In this document: piece after piece, positions 1-7,625 of the stretch
Position numbering within the stretch: position 1 is the first letter of the stretch
How the letters are laid out: each line of letters opens with the position of its first letter
Assembly: GCF_000332055.1 (NCBI RefSeq)
Contig: NZ_ALVZ01000172.1
Location: 1-36,751 of the forward strand
Direction: 5' to 3'
DNA from: Xenococcus sp. PCC 7305
GTDB lineage: Bacteria; Cyanobacteriota; Cyanobacteriia; Cyanobacteriales; Xenococcaceae
DNA length: 36,751 nucleotides
Notes under the pieces: generated by a model
What the model was told of the DNA's origin: nothing
Seen by the model: only the letters and a program-made list of their open reading frames with translations
The model's database searches: none
Program-made: the position numbers and the translations under genes

Positions 1-103
1 CAATGTCTCGATGACTGTCTCTATATATCCTAAAAGCACTGTGAAACTAAGCGCTTTGACTTCCATAAATTAGCTCACTCTTGATTTCTGACTTTTTTCT
101 ATC

Positions 104-346
104 TTGCTGCGCTACCGTAAGCCTAGTTCTGTATCCCCTGTTACTTTCGAATTTGGAATTGCTGTGTTGTTGAAGGCTGGGTTTACTCAGATTCCAAGAC
201 GTGGCAAGGGCAGTCATACTGTTTGGGCGCATCCTCTTTACAATGGTAGTATCACTCTTTCAGGAAAAGATGGCAAAGATGCTCAACGTTATCAAGAACA
301 AGATGTTAAAAGAGCAATCAGAGAGGTAAAAGAAAATGAGTCTTAA
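104..346 (+). CDS. hicA: HicA-family mRNA interferase toxin
   Basis: Predicted 80-aa toxin of a type II toxin-antitoxin pair. HicA proteins are small double-stranded-RNA-binding-fold ribonucleases that cleave mRNA. The sequence shows the family core: an AGF helix end, then KGSHTVWAHP with the expected catalytic His (about residue 38), then an LSGKDG...QRYQEQDV segment and a basic C-terminal helix. Translation is written from a TTG at 104; no ATG lies in frame near it, and the first 20 residues match the family poorly, so the true start may be a later GTG/TTG around 164-170 or the N-terminus may be damaged. It overlaps the downstream hicB by 11 bases, typical of translationally coupled TA pairs. 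The family call is good; activity is uncertain. Confidence 0.75.
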   Translation: MLRYRKPSSVSPVTFEFGIAVLLKAGFTQIPRRGKGSHTVWAHPLYNGSITLSGKDGKDAQRYQEQDVKRAIREVKENES

Positions 347-557
347 ATATCAAATGATTATTCAATGGAGTGATGAAGATAATATTTATCTTGTGGCGTT
401 GCCAGATTTTCCAGGACAAAAATGGTCTACTCATGGAGAGACTTACGAAGAAGCTGCCAAAAATGGCAGAGAGATTTTGGAACTATTGATCGAGTCTTAT
501 CAAGAAAGAAATTTGCCTTTACCAGAGCCGGGTTTAGCATCATTAGAAGTGGCTTAA
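336..557 (+). CDS. hicB: HicB-family antitoxin (short form)
   Basis: A 73-aa partner of the HicA-like toxin just upstream. HicB antitoxins have a partial RNase-H fold that binds HicA; longer forms add a DNA-binding domain. Visible signatures are the N-terminal beta strands with YLVALPDFPG, then THGETYEEA and a helix AAKNGREILELLIESY, the usual HicB core. The protein stops soon after the core, so there is no helix-turn-helix or ribbon-helix-helix tail; it is the short type without its own DNA-binding domain. The ATG lies inside the last codons of hicA (11-base overlap), so translation is probably coupled. Confidence 0.8.
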   Translation: MSLKYQMIIQWSDEDNIYLVALPDFPGQKWSTHGETYEEAAKNGREILELLIESYQERNLPLPEPGLASLEVA

Positions 558-886
558 GCAAAAATCTGCCGTATCTTAGACGATCGCATTTTGGAAAGAG
601 GGATCTAAAGTTTAAATTAGATTTGGTTAATTGTATGTATTTTTTTTAAGTTTTTCTATAAAATAATATTTTGAAATTTCTGGATATTATTATTTGGTTA
701 GAACAGCAAAGACCAGGCGTTTATATAGAGAGAATTACCTAGACATTGCTGCAAGGCGAATATGCAGAAAAATTCTTTAGTTTTTTTTATATATGGGATG
801 AATATAAGGAAGGTTTCTGTGCTTAGAGTCCCGTCGTAACTGTCAACGCAAAAACGTTAAGTGAATATACAAAGGAGGATCTAGTA
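558..886. other. AT-rich intergenic region, no gene seen
   Basis: About 330 bases between hicB and the 204-aa ORF. It is AT-rich with several T runs. Short open stretches in all frames have no recognisable similarity and no credible RBS. The last part holds the strong Shine-Dalgarno of the next ORF (871-878). Confidence 0.5.
871..878 (+). promoter_or_regulatory. Perfect Shine-Dalgarno for the 204-aa ORF
   Basis: AAAGGAGG, 8 bases before the ATG at 887. It is an almost perfect anti-16S match, far stronger than the leaders of most genes in this window, and it decides the start of the ORF. Confidence 0.7.
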
Positions 887-1501
887 ATGCCGGAACAATA
901 CAAAAGTGAGCATGACCGGATCATAGAACTAGAGACACAGATCGGACAGCTATCAGATAGATTTGCTTTGATCATCACAAGTTTAGGTGTGGTTGGTATC
1001 TTTCCAGATATCATTCTAAATCCGGATGCAACCACGCAGCTATTTGATCCGGGTGTTCCACGCACAGATACCATTACCAAAACATACTCTAAAGGTCAGC
1101 AAACCTGTACTGTAACCACCATAATTAACATAGAAAGCAAAGGTTTTAATTCAGACACAAAAAGGTTCTTGTGTATCACACCTATTTACATGATTGTCAT
1201 TAACGTGAGAGAAGAGTGTACAAATGGCACCTCAACTAATAGAGAAGTGGGAAATGCTTCTATTACCCACAGAGGGGCACCGATTTGCAACCCAAACGCT
1301 AACAACGGAGCAACAAGACCCGTATTACCGTCAGATACACCAACTACAACTGATACATCAGTCAATAATAAGAAGAGTGAAACGGTCAAATATCCCCACG
1401 GGACTACTGCTAATGCCACAAGTGAAAAAAGTAAGGTCACTGTTACCATTACTTCTCCTGATGGAACCACTAACACGATAGTAGCTTCAGATACTCCTTA
1501 A
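887..1501 (+). CDS. Hypothetical protein, Thr/Ser/Asn-rich C-terminal half
   Basis: A 204-aa protein that I do not recognise. Start supported by a perfect Shine-Dalgarno 8 bases upstream. Residues 1-25 are charged and could form a short coiled coil (SEHDRIIELETQIGQLSDRF). Residues 26-44 are hydrophobic (ALIITSLGVVGIFPDIIL) and could be a membrane anchor or buried helix. Four cysteines follow (about 74, 96, 111, 134). From about residue 115 the chain is low-complexity, rich in Thr, Asn, Ser and Pro with alternating V/T strands (KVTVTITSPDGTT), as in surface-exposed or phage-structural proteins. It sits between a TA pair and a phage tail remnant, so a mobile origin is possible. No function is assigned. 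Confidence 0.55.
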   Translation: MPEQYKSEHDRIIELETQIGQLSDRFALIITSLGVVGIFPDIILNPDATTQLFDPGVPRTDTITKTYSKGQQTCTVTTIINIESKGFNSDTKRFLCITPIYMIVINVREECTNGTSTNREVGNASITHRGAPICNPNANNGATRPVLPSDTPTTTDTSVNNKKSETVKYPHGTTANATSEKSKVTVTITSPDGTTNTIVASDTP

Positions 1502-1736
1502 TAAGATAACAGATAGAAAATGGGTATAATCTTCGTCGTTTCAATCTTCGGCGCTACTAATTTAATTCTATGTTTCCGCATCTCCCAACCTTCTGTTTCA
1601 AAGGAAGCTCAGTTCATACGTTATCTATTTAGATTTCAGGTAGCCTTTCGCGCTCCTGTGCAAGACCGTTAGATAGCATTTCTTATTGAGTTAGAAGGAT
1701 AATTTATTTATTGCTTAAGCGCTGTAGCCGCTCAAT

Positions 1737-2396
1737 TTATTCCTGTTGTCTTTGGTATTCTGAGGCCTTAAAGCTATCAAGGTCAGGACTAACAAAAGTC
1801 GAACTTAAATTATAGATTTTGGTATTATTTTGTGCGGACAGATCGCGTCCTTCCAAAGCTCGAATATTAATCTCAGGTAATCTATAATCCAAGCCAGCTA
1901 GCAAATTGGCCTCAATTGTCCCGCCATCTAAGAAATTACCAGCAAAGATTCTTCCCAGCGGGTTAATCCCTAGCTCCCGCTTAAGCCCTTGGTATCTCCC
2001 AGCTTCCCCAGTTTTAATCGATAAAACCTCTTCCCCTGGGGTGAATACCGCTAATCTCCCACCATTTCCCTCGCGACGAAAAGCATTACGAATCGGTGCA
2101 GAAATTTGCTGAAGCTTGTCGCTAATTGGTGTCGGAACAATCCTATTCTCAACCGTTCCTCCTTCCTCAAAATTCTCAATCGTCCCACCCTCGCTAAGGC
2201 TGGAAACAGCCGTCTTGAAAACTACACTGAATATACTGCTAGCCGCTTTTTTCGCGAAGATATTAGCAATGGATCGGGCAAAATTCCCCACCATATTTAA
2301 CAGCAGTTGGCCCACGTTTCCCACATCCTTAACCACTTCCGAAAAGAAATTCTGAAACTCTTGCAGACCAACATCAAGAATAGTTCCCTTGAGATT
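1737..2396 (-). pseudogene. Phage tail tape-measure protein, C-terminal remnant
   Basis: An open frame of about 219 codons on the minus strand, bounded upstream by an in-frame TAG at 2397-2399; the first possible start is a GTG at 2336. The product resembles the C-terminal end of phage tail tape-measure proteins: a FQNFFSEVVKDVGNVGQLL helix and a NFARSIANIFAKKAA helix, then Gly-rich EGGTIENFEEGGT turns, the conserved RLAVFTPGEEVLSIKTGEAG segment, and a final STFVSPDLDSFKASEYQ strand that corresponds to the usual end of such proteins. Tape-measure proteins are normally several hundred to over a thousand residues, so the N-terminal bulk is lost. No other clear tail gene flanks it. I read it as a decayed prophage relic; a small domesticated protein is less likely. 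Confidence 0.6.
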
Positions 2397-2456
2397 CTAG
2401 AACTAGTATTAAGTAGCTCTTTTTAATGCCTCTGATCGCGGTTATCAGCTTCTCTG

Positions 2457-2543
2457 TTAATTTCCTCTATCGCGATCGCGCAAGCTAAGAAGGAATGCAA
2501 TTACCAAAGCCAATATGATCTGAGCGATTAAAACTGATAACAT
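2457..2543 (-). CDS. Possible 28-aa single-pass membrane peptide
   Basis: An ATG-started 28-codon frame in the gap between the phage remnant and the membrane protein gene. The product begins MLSVLIAQIILALVIAFLLS and ends in a charged DRDRGN tail, the layout of small one-helix membrane proteins in cyanobacteria. There is no good Shine-Dalgarno, it contains a HIP1 site, and I cannot match it to any known photosystem or cytochrome small subunit. Treat as speculative. Confidence 0.2.
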   Translation of the reverse strand: MLSVLIAQIILALVIAFLLSLRDRDRGN

Positions 2544-2609
2544 TATCAAACTTAGCTAAAATCTAAGTATCTCCTGTTGGTTGGTAAAAAACCCGTTAAC
2601 ATTCATTTT

Positions 2610-3167
2610 ATGACAGACAATCAATCATCAACAATCAATATTTTCAGTATCTCACCCCTAATCCGGATCACTCTACTTTTGCTATATGCTGCTTTAACCA
2701 TTCCTTTGCCATTTCTTGCCGAAGCAACTGCCGCGCAAGTTCCGAGCAATTTCTTATCCGTGGGTATTGGTTTAGGGGCGATTGTTGTTTATGCAGCTCT
2801 CAGTCAGCAGGTCATTTTGGATGAAGAGAAAATTCAGGTAACCTATCCTAGTTGGATTCCCAAGTTTTTTTATCAACGTTGGTTTCTCAACTGGAATCAG
2901 ATAGCAGGTTTGAAAATGCGGACGACAGGACAAGGCGGCCTAGTCTATTATTTCATTACAGTAGAACGAGATAAGGCATACTTATTACCGATGCGAATTG
3001 CTGGTTTTGCCAAGATGGTCACTATTGTCGAGGAGAAGACAGGAATTGATACGACCGATGTTCGCCCTCTAGCTCAACCTTGGATGTATCTGATTTTATT
3101 AGGTTTTACGCTAGTTCTTTTGTTGATAGATTTTTGGACGATCTCAACAGCGAGTAGTCTTCTGTGA
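2610..3167 (+). CDS. Conserved-type membrane protein of unknown function
   Basis: A 185-aa protein. The ATG at 2610 is chosen over an upstream start at 2577 because MTDNQSS leads directly into the first membrane helix without the odd upstream residues. Predicted layout: transmembrane helix about 13-33, a second about 42-60, a soluble part of about 95 residues with PH-like beta-strand patterning (VILDEEKIQVTYPSW, GLKMRTTGQGGLVYYFITV), then a C-terminal transmembrane helix about 160-180. Two helices followed by a strand-rich soluble part recall small bacterial PH-domain/YdbS-like membrane proteins, but this is only a fold impression. Its TGA stop lies next to a heptamer repeat that runs into the folP leader, so the two genes are probably co-transcribed. 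Confidence 0.6.
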   Translation: MTDNQSSTINIFSISPLIRITLLLLYAALTIPLPFLAEATAAQVPSNFLSVGIGLGAIVVYAALSQQVILDEEKIQVTYPSWIPKFFYQRWFLNWNQIAGLKMRTTGQGGLVYYFITVERDKAYLLPMRIAGFAKMVTIVEEKTGIDTTDVRPLAQPWMYLILLGFTLVLLLIDFWTISTASSLL

Positions 3168-3186
3168 AGGCAGAGGACAGAGGGCA
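3166..3186 (+). repeat. Heptamer array (GAAGGCA/GAGGACA/GAGGGCA)
   Basis: Three 7-bp units end to end, starting inside the stop codon of the upstream gene and ending 1 base before the folP ATG at 3188. The third unit supplies an AGAGGG sequence that can serve as the folP Shine-Dalgarno. The same unit family occurs at 18755 (+) and, as reverse complement, at 23540 and 30475. Confidence 0.75.
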
Positions 3187-3187
3187 A

Positions 3188-4021
3188 ATGACATTAACTA
3201 TTAGAGAACATGATTTTCATTGGGGTCAGAGAACCTATTTAATGGGAATTCTGAACCTAACTCCTGACAGCTTTAGTGATGGGGGACAATTTAATAATCT
3301 CCAGTCTGCGATCGCACAGGTTACATACATGATTGACAATGGCGCAGATATCATTGATATTGGTGGTCAATCCACTCGTCCGGGTGCGTCCCAGATTTCC
3401 GTAAGCGAAGAATTTAATCGGGTAATTCCTGTAATCAAAGCAATTCGTGAGCAATTTTCGATTCCGATTTCCATCGATACCACCAGAGCTCAGATTGCCC
3501 AAGATGCGATCACGGCTGGAGCAGATCTAATCAACGATATTTCTGGGGGAACCTTCGACCCAGAAATGTTCCCTGTCGCTGCTCGTCTAGATGTGCCGAT
3601 TATTTTGATGCATATGCGGGGAACTCCTCAAACAATGCAACAAATGACGGATTATCAAGATCTAGTCTCAGATATTATGGAATCTCTCAATTGTCAAATT
3701 CAAAAAGCGATCGCGTGTGGGGTAAATGCTTCTAAAATCATTATCGATCCAGGAATTGGATTTGCCAAAAACTTGGAGCAAAACTTGGAATTATTACGCA
3801 GACTATCGGAGTTGAAAAGCTTAAAAGTACCAATTTTAGTCGGGACATCCCGAAAAAGTTTTATTGGCAAGATTATTAACCAACCAGAACCGCAAAAAAG
3901 AGTTTGGGGAACTGCGGCAACTTGCTGTAGTGCGATTATATCTGGTGCCGATATCTTAAGAATCCATGATGTCGCAGAAATATACGATGTATCTCGCGTA
4001 GCTGATGCAATTTATCGTTAA
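3188..4021 (+). CDS. folP: Dihydropteroate synthase
   Basis: Joins p-aminobenzoate to 6-hydroxymethyl-dihydropterin diphosphate to make dihydropteroate in folate synthesis; cytosolic TIM barrel and the target of sulfonamides. The signatures are clear: YLMGILNLTPDSFSDGG near the N-terminus (pterin/phosphate site), then DIGGQSTRPGA, SIDTTRAQIA, NDISGG, LMHMRGTPQTMQ, DPGIGFAKNLEQN and GTSRKSFIG, with RIHDV near the end. Length (277 aa) is normal. I start at the ATG at 3188; a GTG at 3164 would add eight residues encoded by a heptamer tandem repeat. It lies 20 bases beyond the preceding gene and faces the kinase gene, with only 29 bases between the two stops. Confidence 0.95.
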   Translation: MTLTIREHDFHWGQRTYLMGILNLTPDSFSDGGQFNNLQSAIAQVTYMIDNGADIIDIGGQSTRPGASQISVSEEFNRVIPVIKAIREQFSIPISIDTTRAQIAQDAITAGADLINDISGGTFDPEMFPVAARLDVPIILMHMRGTPQTMQQMTDYQDLVSDIMESLNCQIQKAIACGVNASKIIIDPGIGFAKNLEQNLELLRRLSELKSLKVPILVGTSRKSFIGKIINQPEPQKRVWGTAATCCSAIISGADILRIHDVAEIYDVSRVADAIYR

Positions 4022-4050
4022 TTTTGCACTTTGTGATTAATTTCAAACAT

Positions 4051-5883
4051 TCAAACACTGGAGGCAATGCGAAAACCAAAAGCATCCGACTTGCTATTTC
4101 CTGCGGAACTCAAGCGCTGAGAGGAACGACAACTACCAGGCAGATGCAACCAAGAACCGCCTCTTAGAACTTTTTCTGAACTATTATCATCCGACCAAGG
4201 CTCTCCATTCCTGGGCGCTTCCTGATAATCATCGTGCCAAGAATCTTCACACCATTCAGCAACATTTCCATGAATATCATATAATCCAAATCGATTTGGA
4301 GAAAAGCTGCCAACTTTTGTAGTTTTATGACGATATTCTCCTTCGAGCTCAATGCCATAAGTATATTCGCCATTATAATTAGCTAATTCTGTAGTTATGG
4401 TTTCTCCGCAAAAAAAGGGAGTTGTACTTTTAGCCCGAGCGGCATATTCCCATTCAGCTTCTGTCGGCAAGCGAAAGGCACGACCCAACTTCTCGGACAA
4501 TCGATCACAAAAATCAAGACAGTCAAACCAGGAGACCTTTTCTACAGGATTCTCCGGCTCATCAGTAAACCGAGCCGGATTCTTCTTCATAATGGCTTGC
4601 CATTGTGCTTGAGTCACAGGATACTTGCCCATCAGAAAAGGACGAATCGTCACCTGATGTTGTGGCCCTTCATCACTGGCTCTTTCTGGTTCATCTTTTG
4701 GGGAGCCCATCAAATATTTACCACCAGGAATCCCGATTAAATCCATCGTGACACCCTTGCCCAAATCAATCGTGATATATTTAGCTTTTCCGTTATGTTG
4801 AAACTTTTTTAGCGGAGATTTTTTATTGATTATCAAAGAATCATTCGGCTTGAGAGTCAGAAAAACATACTCAGCTATTTTTAAATCCAAATTCTTTGGC
4901 GAGATTTTTTTGTTGGCTACTGTTGCAGATTGCCCTCGATTGCTAGCTTTAGAATGGCGACTAACAGCATTTCCCTTGGCTTTACGAATAGTAGGGGCTA
5001 ATCCTCTCCCAGACAAAGACTGTAAAACTTCTTCTACTGTTTGAAAACGTCTTTTCGTAGCACCTTCGACCAATTTATCTAAAACACGACTTAGTTCATA
5101 ACTAATGTCATTGTCCTCTAAATATTCTCGCCAAATCCATTCTCCTTCGGCTACATCAAATAATTCCGTTGGTTCAATATTCGTGAGTAAATGGAGACAA
5201 GTTGCACCCAAACTATAGAGATCGCTGGCAAATTGAGGCTTCCCCACTGCCTGTTCTGGGGGGATATAGGCCGCCGAGCCAATAATTGTCCCTGTAACGG
5301 AGGGATCTCGTCCCGATTCAGCTTCTTTTGCTGCCCCAAAATCCACTAGAACTAACTTTTTGTCTGCCCTTCTTCTAATAATATTCTCTGGTTTAATATC
5401 CCGATGAATCACATGATTGTCATGAACAAATCCCAATACGGCTAACATGTCATTGAGAAGCTCTCTAATTTGTTGCTCACTAAAAACTCCTTTGCGTTGC
5501 AGTTCTTTTAATAAATCTTCTCCGTCAATAAATTCTTGAATTAAATATTGCCTTGATTCTTGATTAAAAAATGCTAATAATTCGGGAATTTGATTATGTT
5601 TTCCCAGTTCATTGAGACGCATTGCCTCTCTCTTGAATAGTTCTGCCGCCTTCCTCAGACCTTTTTTACTTTTAATATCAGGGAGGAACTGTTTAATGAC
5701 ACAGGAGTTATTGCTAGACTTTGATTGATCAACAGCTAAAAAAGTCCGCCCAAAACCACCTTTCCCCAAAATACGTAAAGCACGATAGCGATCAGCTAAT
5801 AGTAATTGTGCGCCACAGTCTTGACAATATTCTGCCTCTTCTGGATTTATTTGCAGACACTCCGGGTTAAGACACTGAGTCAT
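4051..5883 (-). CDS. Zinc-ribbon / Ser-Thr kinase / FGE-sulfatase-domain fusion
   Basis: A 610-aa signalling protein with three parts. Residues 4-23 form a small zinc ribbon with CxxxxC and CQDC pairs. Residues about 33-290 are a Hanks-type kinase: LGKGGFGRTF glycine loop, Lys64, HRDIKPEN (catalytic Asp162), DFG at 181-183 and an APE-like PPE at 208-210, so it should be active. A basic Ser/Asn-rich linker of about 60 residues follows. Residues about 375-610 form a formylglycine-generating-enzyme (SUMF1-like) domain: GGKYLMGS, PVTQAQW, RLPTEAEWEYAAR, GNVAEW, LRGGSW. One of the two Cys of true formylglycine generators appears to be His/Leu here (GSWLHLPGSCRSSQR), so the domain probably binds rather than oxidises. 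No transmembrane helix. Such fusions are common in cyanobacteria; the substrate is unknown. Confidence 0.9.
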   Translation of the reverse strand: MTQCLNPECLQINPEEAEYCQDCGAQLLLADRYRALRILGKGGFGRTFLAVDQSKSSNNSCVIKQFLPDIKSKKGLRKAAELFKREAMRLNELGKHNQIPELLAFFNQESRQYLIQEFIDGEDLLKELQRKGVFSEQQIRELLNDMLAVLGFVHDNHVIHRDIKPENIIRRRADKKLVLVDFGAAKEAESGRDPSVTGTIIGSAAYIPPEQAVGKPQFASDLYSLGATCLHLLTNIEPTELFDVAEGEWIWREYLEDNDISYELSRVLDKLVEGATKRRFQTVEEVLQSLSGRGLAPTIRKAKGNAVSRHSKASNRGQSATVANKKISPKNLDLKIAEYVFLTLKPNDSLIINKKSPLKKFQHNGKAKYITIDLGKGVTMDLIGIPGGKYLMGSPKDEPERASDEGPQHQVTIRPFLMGKYPVTQAQWQAIMKKNPARFTDEPENPVEKVSWFDCLDFCDRLSEKLGRAFRLPTEAEWEYAARAKSTTPFFCGETITTELANYNGEYTYGIELEGEYRHKTTKVGSFSPNRFGLYDIHGNVAEWCEDSWHDDYQEAPRNGEPWSDDNSSEKVLRGGSWLHLPGSCRSSQRLSSAGNSKSDAFGFRIASSV

Positions 5884-5984
5884 ATGATGTTATTGAATAA
5901 CCGAATATTCAACTTTTATAGCAACAAATAAGGAAAAACGGCAATGGGAAATCAGTTATCAAATCCCCCTCATGTTCAGGCAAA

Positions 5985-5998
5985 GATCATTACTTATT
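5985..5998 (+). repeat. Heptamer pair ATTACTT at end of the WcbI-TPR gene
   Basis: Two ATTACTT units overlapping the stop codon of the minus-strand gene, followed by TCCGCGCAGC. The same unit plus a near-identical tail recurs at 29144-29182. Confidence 0.6.
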
Positions 5999-7552
5999 AC
6001 TTCCGCGCAGCTCAGGTAAAGTTTGAATTTCATTCTCAACTTGATTTTGCAACCCAGGATTAATTTTTAAAGCCTGATCATAAGAATTCTTAGCCTGTTG
6101 CCATTGTTTTTCTTGTCGATAAGCATCCGCTAAACTAAGATAAATTTGAGAACCAAAATCAGGATTTAAAGCGATCGCTTTTTGATAGGCAATAATAGCA
6201 TCAGTAGAATTGTCTTCTTCTAATAGAACATTACCTAGATGTCTGTACACCCAGGGAGGTTGATCTTCATCTAATGCGATCGCTTCTTGGTATAACTCCT
6301 TAGCAGCAGAATAATCACCTTGTGATTCTAATAATCTTGCTTGATGAATAGTACTATCTGCTTGCTGGGGATCAATTTCCATAGCGCGATCGCTAGCTGC
6401 AATGGCTGATTGAATATTCCCTTGAGCCTCATAAAAATAAGCCAATTGTCGCCAACCTTCAACACTATTTTCTTCGATTTTCAAAGCTGCCTGACACAAA
6501 GTAATTGCTTCTTGATACAAATTATTTTTACAATGTTGTTCGGCTAAATCTAACAAGTCTGCAAAAGTCTGTTCGCGAATATATTCTAGTAAATGTTCAC
6601 TATCTTCTAAATCATTGTGTTGACCATCCAATATTTGAGATTGAAAAGCTTGAGCAGAACTTACCTGAATACCGCAAACAGTGATTGCATATTTATCCTG
6701 ATTTTGGAGAATGTTTAATTTGACTAATTCTTGATTATCATTATAAAAATTAAAAAACAACTCTACTGTTTGTTGTAAATTTAAAATTTCTCCTTGAATA
6801 CAATACTCAGAGTCAAAATCAAAATTAAGCTTTAATGCTTGAGCGACAGAAGGATAAATAGGAAATCTTGTAAAATCTAAGATTTCTGACTGAAACTCTT
6901 GACTATTTGGAGGCAAATCTAGCAGTTTTAAAATAGAGTTAGCTAGGTAATTAAGAACAGTGTTTCCAGGGTGATTAATTGTATGAAATAATTTTTGTCT
7001 TCGGTAATTTTTTTCAATAAAATCTGAAATGGTGATATCTAACTCAACTTCTCGACGACGTAATTCATTCAGAGTGTTAATAACATTATTAATAACATAT
7101 TGAGGTTGATAAAAGTTAGCTTGCTGAATTAACGAAATTGTTTCATTGACAGTTTTACCTCGGTCGAATAGGTATAATAAATTTACATCATGATAATCAC
7201 AGGGTTCATTGGACTTGTTCCCTTCTTCATTTTTAAAGCTTATTATTGCGGGGTGATAGCCAGTGAAATAAGCCCCAGGAATTGCGATCACTTTAGAGCT
7301 AGATGGTAAGTTTTTACGTAAATAATTTGTCCCAAATTGTTCGATTTCTTGATAATTATCAGATACTAATTGATGAATAAACAAATCAGTTTGAAAAATT
7401 TTAGCTTCTAAATCTGCAACATCAGATTTATCTAATAAATGAACTGGTTCAAGCTCGATGAACTGATATTGATTCTGAAAGTTAGTATTACTTTGCAAAA
7501 TTTCTCGTAATGGCTTTATCTGACAGTTTCCATAAATTAAACATTTTTTCAT
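5990..7552 (-). CDS. WcbI-like putative acetyltransferase with C-terminal TPR repeats
   Basis: A 520-aa two-part protein. Residues 1 to about 300 resemble the WcbI family (polysaccharide-biosynthesis putative acetyltransferase), first seen in capsule loci. The start CLIYGNCQIKPL carries the GNCQ signature, followed by a 'DLFIHQLVSDNY' strand-loop, the IPGAYFTGYHPAI motif and a HTINHPGN motif, as in SGNH-type hydrolase folds. Residues about 340-515 are five or so tetratricopeptide repeats (A-x-CQAALKIEENSVEGW, AIAASDRAMEIDPQQ, AIALDEDQPPW, AIIAYQKAIALNPDFG, SYDQALKINPG). TPRs suggest a protein partner, perhaps in exopolysaccharide synthesis or protein decoration. The last residues (GSNK) come from an ATTACTT heptamer repeat. 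It is a stand-alone gene with no capsule genes adjacent. Confidence 0.75.
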   Translation of the reverse strand: MKKCLIYGNCQIKPLREILQSNTNFQNQYQFIELEPVHLLDKSDVADLEAKIFQTDLFIHQLVSDNYQEIEQFGTNYLRKNLPSSSKVIAIPGAYFTGYHPAIISFKNEEGNKSNEPCDYHDVNLLYLFDRGKTVNETISLIQQANFYQPQYVINNVINTLNELRRREVELDITISDFIEKNYRRQKLFHTINHPGNTVLNYLANSILKLLDLPPNSQEFQSEILDFTRFPIYPSVAQALKLNFDFDSEYCIQGEILNLQQTVELFFNFYNDNQELVKLNILQNQDKYAITVCGIQVSSAQAFQSQILDGQHNDLEDSEHLLEYIREQTFADLLDLAEQHCKNNLYQEAITLCQAALKIEENSVEGWRQLAYFYEAQGNIQSAIAASDRAMEIDPQQADSTIHQARLLESQGDYSAAKELYQEAIALDEDQPPWVYRHLGNVLLEEDNSTDAIIAYQKAIALNPDFGSQIYLSLADAYRQEKQWQQAKNSYDQALKINPGLQNQVENEIQTLPELRGSNK

Positions 7553-7625
7553 TACCTATTAATCCTGTTTTGCTACTACTAACGAAATTATTTTAGTGAC
7601 TAATGACTTTTTAATTTTCAATTTC

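Noticed and set aside
1186-1476. 96-codon minus-strand frame opposite the 204-aa ORF
   Set aside because: No RBS, and the plus-strand frame has a perfect one; hydrophobic look arises from the complement of Thr-rich codons.
1498-1581. 27-residue minus-strand frame after the 204-aa ORF
   Set aside because: Could be a phage-derived scrap, but it has no recognisable motif and its start is arbitrary.
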